A stretch of DNA of 64,000 bases from Tumebacillus algifaecis (GCF_002243515.1 NZ_CP022657.1:92001-156000), one strand, 5' to 3'. Shown: positions 1 to 9,860, numbered from the stretch's first letter. The notes: a model not told the origin generated them from the letters alone. Numbers and translations are program-made.

Positions 1-773
1 ATTTGGACAAAATGACATCTGGGTTCCACGGCTCCGAATTGATCATCCTCGCCGCTCGTCCGGCGGTAGGGAAGACGGCGTTCGCTTTGAACGTCGCACA
101 AAACATCGCCGTGCGCGCCGGGGAAGCGGTGGCGATCTTCTCGCTGGAGATGGGGGCAGAGCAGTTGGTACAGCGGATGCTCTGTGCAGAAGCGAACATC
201 GATGCCGGGAAGATGCGGACAGGCTTTCTCGATGAGGATGACTGGCCGAAACTGACGATGGCGGTCGGAACGCTGTCGGAAGCGCCGATCTTTGTGGACG
301 ATACGCCAGGGATCACCGTGTCGGAGATCCGGGCGAAATGCAGACGGTTAAAAGCGGAGCAGGGTGGCAAACTCGGCATGGTGATGATCGATTACTTGCA
401 GTTGATCCAAGGCAAAGGTCGCGGCGACAACCGTCAGCAGGAGGTCTCCGAAATCTCGCGTACCTTGAAGCTGATCGCGCGTGAGTTGGATGTGCCGGTC
501 ATCGCCCTGTCCCAGCTCTCCCGTTCGGTTGAGTCGCGGCAGGACAAGCGGCCGATGATGTCCGACCTTCGGGAATCGGGCTCCATCGAGCAGGACGCCG
601 ACATCGTCGCCTTCCTGTACCGCGACGACTACTATAACCCGGAGTCGGAGCGCAAAAACATCATCGAAATCATCATCGCCAAGCAACGTTCCGGTCCGAC
701 GGGGACGGTGGAGCTCGTCTTCCTGAAAAACTTTAATAAATTCGTCTCCTTAGAGAGAGCGCCGGGGGCTTAG
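1..773 (+). CDS. dnaB: Replicative DNA helicase DnaB, C-terminal part (5' end outside window)
   Basis: The C-terminal RecA-like motor domain of the replicative helicase that unwinds DNA ahead of the fork. The frame is open from the window edge, so the N-terminal primase-interaction domain lies upstream. Visible motifs are Walker A ([10 protein letters not shown]), Walker B ([10 protein letters not shown]), the [10 protein letters not shown] block and [11 protein letters not shown], all typical of DnaB. It ends in TAG at 771-773, five bases before the next gene, so the two are probably co-transcribed. Its position before purA and walRK matches the origin-proximal order of Bacillales, where the B. 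subtilis gene is called dnaC. Confidence 0.96.
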   Translation, partial: LDKMTSGFHGSELIILAARPAVGKTAFALNVAQNIAVRAGEAVAIFSLEMGAEQLVQRMLCAEANIDAGKMRTGFLDEDDWPKLTMAVGTLSEAPIFVDDTPGITVSEIRAKCRRLKAEQGGKLGMVMIDYLQLIQGKGRGDNRQQEVSEISRTLKLIARELDVPVIALSQLSRSVESRQDKRPMMSDLRESGSIEQDADIVAFLYRDDYYNPESERKNIIEIIIAKQRSGPTGTVELVFLKNFNKFVSLERAPGA

Positions 774-777
774 TGCG

Positions 778-1617
778 ATGAGCCGTTTTGAAAATTCCGA
801 TTGGCAAGTCGGCATGCCACTCCCTAGCCGCAAGGACAAGCATGGCCGCAAAAAAGGAAAAGCAAAAAAACAGGACGATCGGGCAGCTCTAGAACAACGC
901 GCAGCAAACGCTGTCGTTCCCAAGCCACCGAAGTCCGAAGTTCCTGCGCCAGTGCTCGAACAGGAAGCGCCACGGCAGGCGGTAGACCCTTTCGTCCACG
1001 ATCAGGCTGCCACGCTGCGCGCACATTGCGCCGCGCAAGATGCGCGGGAAGCCGCGCCGAACACTCATAGCGAGGATCAAGCGGTGCAACTGCGTGAAAT
1101 GAGTTCTGCCCGTACGCAGGAGGAGATGCTGTTCACACAGCAACATGCGGCCGAGCTGCGCGAAATCCTCAAGACGAGAAAACAGGCGGTGGCAGCTACA
1201 GTTGCTCAGCATGAACTCGAGTGGAACGAGGAAGTGCAACAGGCGCATGAAACGCAGGATGCTGACACCGTGCAGGTCGAAGAGGAGACGGAGCCTGTCA
1301 TCGGCAAATGGACCTATCGTCTGCTGATGATTTTCGTGCCACTCGTTTTGATCGGGGTGTTGGCGTATGGCAAGCTTGGCTATGTGCATCAAGTTCCGGA
1401 ACTGGTGCGGGATAACGTGTCGGCCTACGAGCAAGGGGAAGGTTTTCTCGTCCTCAAGCCTTGGTGGTTCGGCCCGCCCGTCTACAAACTGGACGAGTAC
1501 GTCGGAAGCGCGGGCAGCGATTTTTACCGCTATCAATTGAATTTGCGCGACTTCGCCAAAATTGTTGAGGAGCCGATCGTGCTCTGGCGCTTTCAAAAAG
1601 ACTTCTTGCAGAAATAA
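778..1617 (+). CDS. Hypothetical single-pass membrane protein
   Basis: Function not recognised. The 279-residue product has a basic, lysine-rich N-terminus (KHGRKKGKAKK), a long charged Gln/Glu/Ala-rich central region likely to be helical or coiled, one hydrophobic segment near residues 180-200 (LLMIFVPLVLIGVLAY) and a C-terminal domain of about 75 residues rich in Tyr and Trp. There is no N-terminal signal, so the N-terminal part is probably cytoplasmic and the short C-terminal domain outside. The ATG lies 5 bases after the dnaB stop and a terminator follows, so it is likely the last gene of the dnaB transcript. Confidence 0.75.
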   Translation: MSRFENSDWQVGMPLPSRKDKHGRKKGKAKKQDDRAALEQRAANAVVPKPPKSEVPAPVLEQEAPRQAVDPFVHDQAATLRAHCAAQDAREAAPNTHSEDQAVQLREMSSARTQEEMLFTQQHAAELREILKTRKQAVAATVAQHELEWNEEVQQAHETQDADTVQVEEETEPVIGKWTYRLLMIFVPLVLIGVLAYGKLGYVHQVPELVRDNVSAYEQGEGFLVLKPWWFGPPVYKLDEYVGSAGSDFYRYQLNLRDFAKIVEEPIVLWRFQKDFLQK

Positions 1618-1619
1618 GG

Positions 1620-1655
1620 CCCGGTTACTCCCAAGCGGAGCAAGCGGGTTTTTAT
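1620..1655 (+). terminator. Rho-independent terminator after the dnaB transcript
   Basis: Nested helices CCCG/CGGG (1620-1623 with 1645-1648) and CTCC/GGAG (1628-1631 with 1637-1640) are followed by a T-run at 1649-1653. It sits directly after the TAA of the membrane-protein gene. Confidence 0.6.
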
Positions 1656-1778
1656 TTGCTTGTACTGCTGTGCAGGCTCACGTCGAAGCGAAAGGCACCT
1701 ACCCGATTGTTCGCAGGTACTGCTCTGCTCGCTGATAAGCGGTTTGCTCGGTCGAGCTTTGAATACGAATCTTGCATT

Positions 1779-1823
1779 AAATACGAACGATTTATATACA
1801 TAACAAGAATAACGTTCGGAAAA
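1779..1823 (+). promoter_or_regulatory. Candidate PurR box pair upstream of purA
   Basis: Two facing 13-mers resemble the Gram-positive PurBox (AWWWCCGAACWWT). The first is at 1779-1791 (centre CGAA 1784-1787) and the second, inverted, at 1811-1823 (centre TTCG 1815-1818). Each matches about 11 of 13 positions. The second lies just upstream of the -35 of the purA promoter. PurR represses purA in Bacillus; here regulation is inferred from the boxes alone. Confidence 0.55.
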
Positions 1824-1827
1824 CACG

Positions 1828-1856
1828 TTGACATCCCAACCAAACCTTGCTAAACT
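1828..1856 (+). promoter_or_regulatory. Sigma-A promoter of purA
   Basis: A perfect -35 TTGACA (1828-1833) and a -10 TAAACT (1851-1856) are separated by 17 bases, about 55 bases upstream of the GTG start of purA. Confidence 0.75.
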
Positions 1857-1915
1857 CATTATGCTGACTAAGGCACGCTTTTCGTGAGCATGTTAATTTA
1901 TGGAGGTGTTGTCGT

Positions 1916-3208
1916 GTGGCAACAGTAGTCGTTGTAGGAACCCAGTGGGGCGACGAAGGAAAAGGTAAGATTACGGACTTCCTGGCGGAAAAGGCAGGGG
2001 TTGTAGCCCGTTACCAAGGCGGCAACAACGCTGGTCATACCATCTGGATTAACGGAATTGAATATAAACTGCACCTGATCCCGTCCGGGATATTTTATGA
2101 AGAGAAAATCTGCGTGATCGGCAACGGCATGGTCGTCAATCCGGCCGCACTGGTCAAAGAATTGCAATACTTGCATGACAAAGGCGTTTCGACCAAAGGG
2201 TTGCGCATCTCCGATAAAGCACACCTCGTCTTGCCGTACCACCTGAAGCTCGACGAGCTGGAAGAGGAGAGCAAAGGCGAAGCGAAGATCGGCACGACCA
2301 GAAAAGGGATCGGCCCGGCGTACATGGACAAAGCGGCACGCATCGGCATCCGCATGATCGACTTGATGGACAAAGACGATTTTGCAGACATCTTGAAGCG
2401 CAACCTCAAGCAAAAGAATGAGTTGCTGACCAAACTCTATGGGGCAGAGCCGTTCTCCTTCGAAGAGATTTACGAAGAGTTTCTCGGCTATGCAGACCTG
2501 TTGCGTCCGTATGTGACCGACACGTCGGTGGTGCTCAACGAAAAGATCGACCAAGGCATTGACATTCTGTTCGAAGGTGCGCAGGCTTCGATGCTCGACA
2601 TCGACCAAGGCACGTATCCGTATGTCACTTCCTCCAACCCGGTTGCAGGTGGTGTTACCATCGGCTCCGGCGTCGGCCCGACCAAGATCGATAAAGTCAT
2701 CGGTACGGTCAAAGCGTACTCGACCCGCGTCGGCGACGGTCCGTTCCCGACCGAACTGCTCGATGAGACGGGCGATTTCATCCGCACCCAAGGCCGCGAG
2801 TTCGGCACCACCACGGGACGTCCGCGTCGTTGCGGCTGGTTCGATGCGCTGGTCGTCCGCCACGCGCGCCGCGTATCTGGTCTTGATGGCATGGCGCTGA
2901 CCCGCCTCGACATCCTGACTGGCCTGAAGGAACTGAAAGTTTGCGTCGCCTACAACTACAAAGGCGAGACCTTGACCGAGTTCCCGACCGCCTTCCGCGT
3001 GTTGAAAGATTGCGAACCGATCTTCGAAACATTGCCAGGTTGGGACGAAGACATCTCCGGAGTGCGCGCGTTCGACGATCTGCCGGAGAATGCCAAAGCG
3101 TACATCCGCAAGCTGGAAGAGGTCACCAACGTACCGCTCGCGATCCTCTCCGTAGGACCGGGCCGCGAACAAACCATTCCGGTGGTTGAACTTTACACCG
3201 CACGCTAA
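1916..3208 (+). CDS. purA: Adenylosuccinate synthetase
   Basis: Joins IMP and aspartate using GTP to form adenylosuccinate, the first committed step to AMP. The 430-residue product has the normal family length, the N-terminal GTP-binding loop QWGDEGKGK, the NNAGHT motif and the [13 protein letters not shown] region. The start is GTG at 1916, with GGAGG at 1902-1906 at normal spacing. The gene is monocistronic between its own promoter and a hairpin. A pair of PurR-box-like sites upstream suggests purine control. Its place between dnaB and walR is typical of Bacillales. Confidence 0.98.
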   Translation: MATVVVVGTQWGDEGKGKITDFLAEKAGVVARYQGGNNAGHTIWINGIEYKLHLIPSGIFYEEKICVIGNGMVVNPAALVKELQYLHDKGVSTKGLRISDKAHLVLPYHLKLDELEEESKGEAKIGTTRKGIGPAYMDKAARIGIRMIDLMDKDDFADILKRNLKQKNELLTKLYGAEPFSFEEIYEEFLGYADLLRPYVTDTSVVLNEKIDQGIDILFEGAQASMLDIDQGTYPYVTSSNPVAGGVTIGSGVGPTKIDKVIGTVKAYSTRVGDGPFPTELLDETGDFIRTQGREFGTTTGRPRRCGWFDALVVRHARRVSGLDGMALTRLDILTGLKELKVCVAYNYKGETLTEFPTAFRVLKDCEPIFETLPGWDEDISGVRAFDDLPENAKAYIRKLEEVTNVPLAILSVGPGREQTIPVVELYTAR

Positions 3209-3222
3209 CGAACACATTATCA

Positions 3223-3257
3223 AACAGCCATCACATACATCTGTATGGATGGCTGTT
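3223..3257 (+). terminator. Hairpin after purA
   Basis: Ten-base arms AACAGCCATC (3223-3232) and GATGGCTGTT (3248-3257) enclose a 15-base loop and are followed by a modest T-rich stretch. Confidence 0.6.
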
Positions 3258-3391
3258 GTTGCATCCTTCGACCGATCCTTTGCCCGATCAGCTGTTGATC
3301 GCATCTGCAAGGTCGGCAAGCACATCGGCTGTTTCCGATGTGGCTTCCATGTTTGCAGATGAATCGCTTTGCGCACTGAGGAGTGAACCCG

Positions 3392-3790
3392 ATGATATCA
3401 CACGAACAAGATCTAATGGCGCAAGTGGGCCTCATCGAACGACTTGAACTGCCCGAACAGGCTCGCGTGCTCGAAGCGGGATGCGGCACAGGGCCGCATT
3501 TGCGGCAACTGGCCCAAGTTCGTCCCAAGTGGCGCTTGACCGGCGTCGATCTCTGCTGTGCCGCGCTTTCGAGCGGTTGCATGATGGCCGCACTGCAAAA
3601 GAGTGGAATCGACTTTCTCCAACTCGATCTCTACAAACTGCCTTATGCGGACGGCTCCTTCGACTTCGTCTACACGCGCGATGTTCTCGATCACCTCACC
3701 GACCCGGAACAGGCCCTGCACGAATTGCGGCGCGTCCTCGCACCGGGCGGCACCTTGCTCCTTTTTGAACAGAGAGAACCCTCTGCCTGA
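3392..3790 (+). CDS. Short class I SAM-dependent methyltransferase
   Basis: Carries the SAM-binding motif I (VLEAGCGTG), an acidic motif II-like VDLC, and the Methyltransf_11 blocks LPYADGSFDFVYTRDVLDHL and LRRVLAPGG. The product is only 132 residues and stops right after the last core strand, while most relatives have a longer C-terminal substrate domain, so it may be truncated or a minimal form. ATG 3392 follows GAGGAG at suitable spacing; an in-frame GTG at 3383 is an alternative. The stop is built into a terminator hairpin. The substrate cannot be told. Confidence 0.75.
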   Translation: MISHEQDLMAQVGLIERLELPEQARVLEAGCGTGPHLRQLAQVRPKWRLTGVDLCCAALSSGCMMAALQKSGIDFLQLDLYKLPYADGSFDFVYTRDVLDHLTDPEQALHELRRVLAPGGTLLLFEQREPSA

Positions 3791-3811
3791 GTCTATGGGC
3801 AGAGGGTTTTT
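3777..3811. terminator. Terminator between convergent genes
   Basis: Eleven-base perfect arms AACCCTCTGCC (3777-3787) and GGCAGAGGGTT (3798-3808), followed by a T-run on the + strand. It lies between the methyltransferase and the converging gene on the - strand and may serve both. Confidence 0.8.
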
Positions 3812-3812
3812 G

Positions 3813-4196
3813 TTAATGATGTCCTTTGTTCTGTTCGACGATTTGCAGCGCCTGTGCGACACGGTCGGTCGGGCAGAGGATGGTGAGCAGCACATCAAGT
3901 CCGGTGATCATGCCGTCCCCATCGCTCAAGCCGGACACCGCTGGGTCAGAGCCGAGCAGAATGCCTGCGCTTTTGTTTTGGGTCAGCGTGTTTTCGATCA
4001 GCGTCTCATGGCCGCCAAAGTTGCCAGTAATCGGGTTGAGCACTTGCTCCGTCGCCTCGCCGGGCTGTGCGCTGACACGGTCGATTTGGAGATCTTCATC
4101 ACCTGTGAGATCCAGTTGCTCCAACAGTTGCTGCTTCGCTTGTTCCGCCAGCGCCTCGGAGTTGAAATAGGCGAGAATCGTTTGTGTCTGTGCCAT
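3813..4196 (-). CDS. Hypothetical small soluble protein
   Basis: A 127-residue protein of unrecognised function. It begins with a segment (ILAYFNSEALAEQAKQQLLEQL) resembling the repeat start of general-stress or flavin-associated small proteins that scan for residues between strands, and has a Gly/Asp-rich centre (GSDPAVSGLSDGDG). There is no signal peptide or membrane segment. AAGGGGGA precedes the ATG. It is transcribed away from walR and shares the intergenic region with it, which is normal for a small independent gene. Confidence 0.7.
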   Translation of the reverse strand: MAQTQTILAYFNSEALAEQAKQQLLEQLDLTGDEDLQIDRVSAQPGEATEQVLNPITGNFGGHETLIENTLTQNKSAGILLGSDPAVSGLSDGDGMITGLDVLLTILCPTDRVAQALQIVEQNKGHH

Positions 4197-4309
4197 AAAA
4201 GCAGTCCCCCTTTACCTCTTGTAGTGTTTCCCATGCCCGAGAAACTAACCGATACCTTGCGCCCCGTGGTACAATAAAGCCTGATACCTTCATCAAAGAG
4301 GTGATAGGA

Positions 4310-5002
4310 ATGGACTATAAGATCTTGGTAGTGGATGACGAACTACCGATTGCCGATATTCTCAAATTCTCCTTGGAAAAGGAAAATTATCAGGTTGTGC
4401 TCGCCCATGACGGGCAAGAAGCGGTCGAGAAAGCGATGGCTGAACAACCCGATCTGATTTTGCTCGACGTGATGCTCCCGAAAAAAGATGGATTTGCCGT
4501 CTGCCGCGAAGTGCGCGCTTTTTCCAGCGTCCCGATCATCATGCTGACCGCGCGTGACAGCGAGATCGATAAAGTGTTGGGGTTGGAAATCGGCGCGGAC
4601 GATTATGTGACTAAGCCGTTTTCCAACCGCGAACTGATGGCGCGCGTCAAAGCAAACTTGCGCCGTCAACAGCAGCCAGAAGTGAAAGCTTCCGAGCAAA
4701 AGCCGAAATACACGGTGGGCGATCTGGTGATCGACACCGCCACCTACGAAGTGAGCAAACACGGACAGGACGCCGGGCTCACGCATCGCGAATTTGAACT
4801 GCTCATCTACCTGATCAAGCATCGCAACACCGTGCTCACCCGCGAACAGCTCTTGCAGGAAGTCTGGGGCTATGACTATTACGGCGATGTTCGGACCGTC
4901 GATGTGACCATTCGCCGTTTGCGCGAGAAGATCGAGGACGACCCGAGCAATCCAGAATACATTTTGACCCGTCGCGGAGTGGGCTACACGCTGAGGAGGT
5001 AG
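4310..5002 (+). CDS. walR: Essential response regulator WalR (YycF)
   Basis: OmpR-family response regulator of the WalRK system controlling cell-wall turnover. The receiver domain covers residues 1-118, with the acidic pair at Asp9/Asp10, phospho-acceptor Asp53 (LLDVMLP) and the TKPF lysine. A winged-helix DNA-binding domain ends in the family hallmark [11 protein letters not shown] prefer ATG 4310, preceded by AAAGAGGTG, over an in-frame GTG at 4301. The gene is 230 codons. Its stop codon lies inside the ribosome site of walK, giving tight coupling. Confidence 0.97.
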   Translation: MDYKILVVDDELPIADILKFSLEKENYQVVLAHDGQEAVEKAMAEQPDLILLDVMLPKKDGFAVCREVRAFSSVPIIMLTARDSEIDKVLGLEIGADDYVTKPFSNRELMARVKANLRRQQQPEVKASEQKPKYTVGDLVIDTATYEVSKHGQDAGLTHREFELLIYLIKHRNTVLTREQLLQEVWGYDYYGDVRTVDVTIRRLREKIEDDPSNPEYILTRRGVGYTLRR

Positions 5003-5008
5003 GGGCAT

Positions 5009-6787
5009 TTGCTGCGCAGCATTCAGTGGAAGCTCGTCTTAATGTATTTGCTGGTGATTCTCGTTGCGATGCAAGTGATCGGCTTTTACTTCATCCAACG
5101 GGTCAACACGCACTTCCTCAATTCGTTTCAGGAAAAAGTATCAGGCCAGCTCCTCGTGCTCGCCGACGTATTGCCACCCTATCTCAGCGATAACCGCCAG
5201 AAGAACAATTTGCAAAATGACATCGGGTTTCTCGCCGACTCCTTTGCCAATGTGGCCGGGGCGGAGATCAACATCATCAACAATCAACAGATTTTGATCG
5301 CCACCTCTGGTAACAAGAACTATTTGGAGCAAAAGAGTTTGCAGCCGGAAGTCACCCGCGCGCTGCTCGGTAATGAAGCGGAGACGATCAAAGTCGATCC
5401 GAAAGATGAGCAACGCTATCTCTATTTCGCCATTCCGGTCAAAGAGGGCAATGCGGTGCTTGGTGCCGTCTATTGCGTGGCGCCGCTGTCATCCGTCTAC
5501 CAGACGATCCACGACATCACCGTGATTTTCTACACGGGGACGGCGATCGCCATTTTGCTGACCGCAGGCTTGATCATCCTGCTTTCTCGCACGATCACCA
5601 ATCCGATCGTGGAAATCACGAAAAAGGCGGGCGCGATGGCGCGTGGCGATTTTGACCAGACGGTGACGGTGCACTCCGATGATGAGATCGGCCAACTCGC
5701 CGAGATGTTCAACGAACTGCGCGTGCGGCTGCGAGAGGCTTTAACAGAAAATAAGCAAGAGAAGGACAAATTGGCAGCGATCCTCCAACACATGTCGGAC
5801 GGCGTGCTGGCGATCGACCGCGAGGGCAGCATCGTCCTCGCCAATCCGGCCGCGGCACGAATGCTCAGTGCAGAGACGGTCGAGGAGCTGTTGGAACGCT
5901 CGCTCGACTCGACGATCATCTTTGGCGAAGAGGGCAACACCGAGATTTTGCTGACCGCTGTCTCCGAATTTACTTTGGAAGGCCCGTCCGGTCGGATCGT
6001 CCAAGCGTACTCGGTCCCCTATCGTGGGGAAGGCGTCGAAGATCGCGGGGCGGTGGTGGTGTTGCGCGACGTGACCGAAGAGGAACATGCGGACCGCGCC
6101 CGCCGCGATTTTGTCGCCAACGTGTCGCATGAGATTCGCACGCCGCTGACGACGATCAAAAGCTACATCGAAGCGCTCGAAGACGGTGCGATCGAATCGC
6201 CCGACTATTCCCGTCGCTTCCTCTCCGTCATTCACGGCGAGACCGAACGCATGGCTCGCTTGGTCAGCGATCTGTTGCAACTGTCCCGTCTCGATTCCAA
6301 TCGCGAAAGCTTGCGCACCGCACCGCACGTGTTGCGCGATCTGGTGCAAAAAGCCTGCTTTCGCTTCACGATGCACCTGCAACGGCAGGAAGTGTCACTC
6401 TCCTTCGAGGTGCCGAGCAATCTGATTGTCAACGTCGATGCTGACAAACTCGACCAGGTGTTTGACAATCTGATCTCCAATGCGGTCAAATACACGCTCA
6501 CCGGTGGGCGCATTCGGGTCAAAGCTCATCGGCCCAGCGGAAAATTCATTCTGGTGCAAGTGATCGACACGGGGATGGGCATCCCAAAACATGACCTGCC
6601 GCTGATCTTTGAGCGTTTTTACCGCGTCGATAAAGCGCGGTCTCGCGCGATGGGCGGAACAGGTCTGGGCCTGTCGATCGCCAAGCAGATCATCGAAATG
6701 CACGGTGGATACATCCGGATCGACAGCGAAGAAGGGCATGGCACGACCGTTTCTTTCACACTGCCTGCCTCGACAGGAGGAGTGTGA
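5009..6787 (+). CDS. walK: Sensor histidine kinase WalK (YycG)
   Basis: Membrane kinase partner of WalR. The 592-residue product has membrane segments at about 9-29 and 172-194, an extracytoplasmic sensor domain between them, a HAMP domain (about 195-247), a PAS domain (about 255-350), a HisKA domain with phospho-acceptor His374 (VSHEIRTPL) and a C-terminal ATPase with N-box (NAVKYT) and G-boxes (DTGMGI, GGTGLGLSI). The start is TTG 5009, eight bases after GAGGAGGT, which overlaps the walR stop. It is followed by walH, walI and walJ in one operon. Confidence 0.97.
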   Translation: MLRSIQWKLVLMYLLVILVAMQVIGFYFIQRVNTHFLNSFQEKVSGQLLVLADVLPPYLSDNRQKNNLQNDIGFLADSFANVAGAEINIINNQQILIATSGNKNYLEQKSLQPEVTRALLGNEAETIKVDPKDEQRYLYFAIPVKEGNAVLGAVYCVAPLSSVYQTIHDITVIFYTGTAIAILLTAGLIILLSRTITNPIVEITKKAGAMARGDFDQTVTVHSDDEIGQLAEMFNELRVRLREALTENKQEKDKLAAILQHMSDGVLAIDREGSIVLANPAAARMLSAETVEELLERSLDSTIIFGEEGNTEILLTAVSEFTLEGPSGRIVQAYSVPYRGEGVEDRGAVVVLRDVTEEEHADRARRDFVANVSHEIRTPLTTIKSYIEALEDGAIESPDYSRRFLSVIHGETERMARLVSDLLQLSRLDSNRESLRTAPHVLRDLVQKACFRFTMHLQRQEVSLSFEVPSNLIVNVDADKLDQVFDNLISNAVKYTLTGGRIRVKAHRPSGKFILVQVIDTGMGIPKHDLPLIFERFYRVDKARSRAMGGTGLGLSIAKQIIEMHGGYIRIDSEEGHGTTVSFTLPASTGGV

Positions 6788-6789
6788 TC

Positions 6790-8154
6790 ATGATCGAAAA
6801 ACTAAAAACCCTGCTGCTCGCTGTTTTGGTCGTGACCTCGTTGCTCTTGTCGCTTGGGATCTGGAGCATCACACCGCAGTATGAGTCGATCGACGGACCG
6901 CAATTTGCCTCGAATGTGACGATTTCCGACCCGAGCTTCGAACGCACGATGAACAATGTTCTCGGGCCGCGCAACATTTTGCTCCATCGAGGTGAGAACA
7001 AACACAATCTCTTATTTCCTGGGCAATCTGGCTATCAAGCGGCGCTCGCGATCCTCAGCAACTCCACTTTTTTTGACATCAAGATCGAGACCAAATTTAA
7101 AGACGAAGGCTGGAAGAAGCTCGTCAATGAGGGCCAAGGCATCCAGTATGAATTTGATGCTGTCGTGCCGATCACGCTGCTGAACGATGCGGATATACTG
7201 CACTTCACCTCGCGGCTGGAGCCGTTTATGAACTTCAAAACGTTCTACCTGCTCCCAGACGGCACCAACGAGTACCGGGCTATTTTTGTCGAAAATGCCG
7301 ATACGATCTACAGCGCAACTGTCGTGTTGCCGCCCGAGGCGTTTGGTCGCTTGTTCGAAGAGCAGAAAGAAGCACCGCTCTATGCGCTACATGGGACCTC
7401 TTTGCTGCACCATTTCTATCTCCCGGTCGAGCGTCCGGTCGTCCACAGCTATTCGATCGACGTCAATCGGGTGATCGAAACGGACCGCTTGGTGGACTCG
7501 TTCTTCCTCGACAAGTCGATGACGCGTCGTGTGGTTGAGCGCGACGGCTCGGAAATCTTCACCGACGGCAACCGCATGGTGCGCGTCGATACGAAGCACC
7601 AGACGATCGAATATCGCAACTTGAACATCGAGGAAAAGCGCGTCAACCAACTGGACGAGGACACCAGCCTGGAGAAAGCGCTCGATTTTGCCAACGCGCA
7701 CGGTGGGTTTCTCGGCTCGGTGTCGATCCATCAGGTGCGCACGATCCGTCCCACCGAGATGGTGTGGGGGCAGTTAGAATTCCGTTCAAACGTGTCGGGA
7801 CTTCCGGTGATCGGTGATTTTTCGTCTGTCGCGGTTCAAGTGGCGCACAACAGCGTTACCGCCATGCGCCGTTCCGCCTATATGTCGGGAGCCAAGCCGG
7901 AGCGCGGTCGAGAGCTGCAATTGCTGTCCAGTGCCGATCTGCTGGAGTTGATCGAGAGCAATGCACTTCTGAAGCTGAACCGTGTCTCTGACGTCTATCT
8001 GGCCTATATGATGGGCGAACTTCATGGGCAGTCGGCCGAGCTGCGTCCCGTGTGGGTGGTCGAGCAATCGGGCGATTACCGCGAAGCAGTTTTTGACGCG
8101 GTGACGGGTGAGCAATTGCGCAGTGAAGGGGGGAAACTTCGTGGATTGGAGTAG
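6790..8154 (+). CDS. walH: WalK-regulating membrane protein WalH (YycH)
   Basis: YycH family protein that, with YycI, binds WalK and modulates its activity in Bacillus. It has one N-terminal membrane helix (LLLAVLVVTSLLLSLGI) followed by a large extracytoplasmic domain, about 455 residues in all. AGGAGG at 6775-6780 fits ATG 6790 better than the overlapping GTG 6784. The 3' end overlaps walI by 14 bases, so the two are translationally coupled. Family assignment rests on length, topology and position directly after walK. Confidence 0.93.
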   Translation: MIEKLKTLLLAVLVVTSLLLSLGIWSITPQYESIDGPQFASNVTISDPSFERTMNNVLGPRNILLHRGENKHNLLFPGQSGYQAALAILSNSTFFDIKIETKFKDEGWKKLVNEGQGIQYEFDAVVPITLLNDADILHFTSRLEPFMNFKTFYLLPDGTNEYRAIFVENADTIYSATVVLPPEAFGRLFEEQKEAPLYALHGTSLLHHFYLPVERPVVHSYSIDVNRVIETDRLVDSFFLDKSMTRRVVERDGSEIFTDGNRMVRVDTKHQTIEYRNLNIEEKRVNQLDEDTSLEKALDFANAHGGFLGSVSIHQVRTIRPTEMVWGQLEFRSNVSGLPVIGDFSSVAVQVAHNSVTAMRRSAYMSGAKPERGRELQLLSSADLLELIESNALLKLNRVSDVYLAYMMGELHGQSAELRPVWVVEQSGDYREAVFDAVTGEQLRSEGGKLRGLE

Positions 8155-9022
8155 AGCCAAGACCTATCTAATCCTGACCTTCCTCTTGCTCGATCTGCTA
8201 CTCGGCTACCAATATTACACCTCGCAGCAGGAAGCGCTCGGCTATGTGCAGTCGTTTAATACACAGCTCGACGAGCTGAAAGAAGTGCTTAAAGAGCGGA
8301 AGATGGTGCTTGTCACCGAAGTACCCAAAGAAACGCCGGTCATGCGTTTCCTCCAAGTTGGGCATCCCAAAGAGCCGCTACCAAACATCGCGGCATCGAT
8401 TCTGGTGGACGAGAAGGTCGTCGAGGACGACCAAAGCAAAGGCACGATGAAATTCAAATCGCTCGAAGGCGAATTTGAAGTGACAAGCGATGGGTATTTC
8501 AAACTTCGCTATCGCCCCGGGCTGATGAAAGCTGATATCGACATTGGGATCAAGCGCGGTCAGTATGTGCTGCAACGCCTTTTGCCAAACGTGTGGAACG
8601 GATCGCTGTACAAGGAGGACATGGCCTTGTACAGTGTGTCTGGAGAGAACACGACACTGCACTATTTGCAAAGCTACCAGCGCTATCCGATCTTCTCGGC
8701 GGTGCTCGAAGTGAATCTGGAGAATGCGGAGATTCTCGGCTATCGACAGAAAGCACTTGAGATCGGGGAAGAAGAGGAGCGTGGCCAGCGCGTCATCTCG
8801 GCGATCGGGGCGGTCCGGACCGTGGCGGAAACGTTCGACCCACAGGAGATCGGCAATCAAACGGGCAACGTCATCATCCATGAGGTCAAGCTGGGCTATT
8901 ATTCGCAGAACTATGTGGGGGCCGATGTCTGGTACCTTGCGCCGATGTGGCGAATTGTGACCGATTACAAAGTGTTTTATGTCAACGCTTTGACGGGCCA
9001 ATTGGAGAACAACGGATCGTAA
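8141..9022 (+). CDS. walI: WalK-regulating membrane protein WalI (YycI)
   Basis: YycI family partner of YycH. It begins with a membrane helix (YLILTFLLLDLLLGYQYY) and continues with an extracytoplasmic domain ending in repeated YcdB/YycI-type strands (WYLAPMWRIVTDYKVFYVNALTGQ). The frame extends upstream to 8108, but GTG 8141 has a GAAGGGGGG ribosome site eight bases away and places the helix at the N-terminus, giving 293 residues. It lies in the wal operon with a 14-base overlap upstream and an 18-base gap downstream. Confidence 0.93.
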   Translation: MDWSRAKTYLILTFLLLDLLLGYQYYTSQQEALGYVQSFNTQLDELKEVLKERKMVLVTEVPKETPVMRFLQVGHPKEPLPNIAASILVDEKVVEDDQSKGTMKFKSLEGEFEVTSDGYFKLRYRPGLMKADIDIGIKRGQYVLQRLLPNVWNGSLYKEDMALYSVSGENTTLHYLQSYQRYPIFSAVLEVNLENAEILGYRQKALEIGEEEERGQRVISAIGAVRTVAETFDPQEIGNQTGNVIIHEVKLGYYSQNYVGADVWYLAPMWRIVTDYKVFYVNALTGQLENNGS

Positions 9023-9040
9023 GAAAGTAGGGGAAAAGTT

Positions 9041-9844
9041 TTGATACGCTTTAGCGTCTTATGCAGTGGCAGTACGGGGAACTCCATCTATGTTGAAACT
9101 GACCAGACCAAAATTTTGATCGACGCCGGGGTGTCCGGCAAGCAGATCACGTCCTCGCTGCAAGAGATCGGGGTTGCTGTTGATGATCTCGATGCACTGC
9201 TCGTCACGCATGAGCATTCCGATCATGTGCGTGGTGTTGGCGTCATGGCCCGCAAATGCAAAGGGCTGGACGTCTTTGCCACCGCAGGCACATGGACAGG
9301 CATGCAAAAGCAGGTCGGTGAGATTGCAGACGACAAGCGGCATGTGTTCGGGGTGGATGACGTGCTCGATTTTGCCGATTTGCGCATCGAGCCGTTCCCG
9401 ATCTCACATGATGCCAACGACCCGGTCGGCTTTTGCTTCTATAATGGGACGAACAAGCTCGCCTTGGCGACCGATCTCGGCTATGCCAGCCAGCGCGTCA
9501 AACAGGCGGTCACAGGTGCGGACGCGCTGATCTTCGAGTCGAACCACGACACCGAAATGCTTCGGATCGGGCCGTACCCGTGGAGCGTCAAGAAGCGCAT
9601 CTTGGGTGACAAAGGCCACCTTTCGAATGAGACGGCAGGTGACGTGCTGTCCGAAGTGATGAGCGGTGATTCGAAAGATGTGTATTTGGCACATTTGAGC
9701 CCAGACAACAACATGCCGGAAATCGCCGAGATCACCGTGCGCGGCGTGTTGACCCAAAACGGCTATCAAGTGGGCAAAGACGTGATGCTTCACGACACCT
9801 ATCGCGACAAGCCGACGCCACTGAAAACGATCAAACGCCTGTAG
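9041..9844 (+). CDS. walJ: Metallo-beta-lactamase-fold protein WalJ (YycJ)
   Basis: YycJ/WalJ family metal-dependent hydrolase. Relatives act as 5'-3' exonucleases linked to DNA repair and to coordination of replication with division. The di-metal signature is His57-x-His59-x-Asp61-His62 (THEHSDHVRG), and a later metal-binding Asp is in LALATDLG. The length of 267 residues is normal. The start is TTG 9041 after GTAGGGGA. It is the last gene of the wal operon, which closes with a terminator. Confidence 0.94.
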   Translation: MIRFSVLCSGSTGNSIYVETDQTKILIDAGVSGKQITSSLQEIGVAVDDLDALLVTHEHSDHVRGVGVMARKCKGLDVFATAGTWTGMQKQVGEIADDKRHVFGVDDVLDFADLRIEPFPISHDANDPVGFCFYNGTNKLALATDLGYASQRVKQAVTGADALIFESNHDTEMLRIGPYPWSVKKRILGDKGHLSNETAGDVLSEVMSGDSKDVYLAHLSPDNNMPEIAEITVRGVLTQNGYQVGKDVMLHDTYRDKPTPLKTIKRL

Positions 9845-9860
9845 ATGGGCAAAAAAAAGG

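Noticed and set aside
1898-3376. Long open frame on the - strand opposite purA
   Set aside because: It mirrors purA codon structure, has no ribosome site or family resemblance, and purA is certain.
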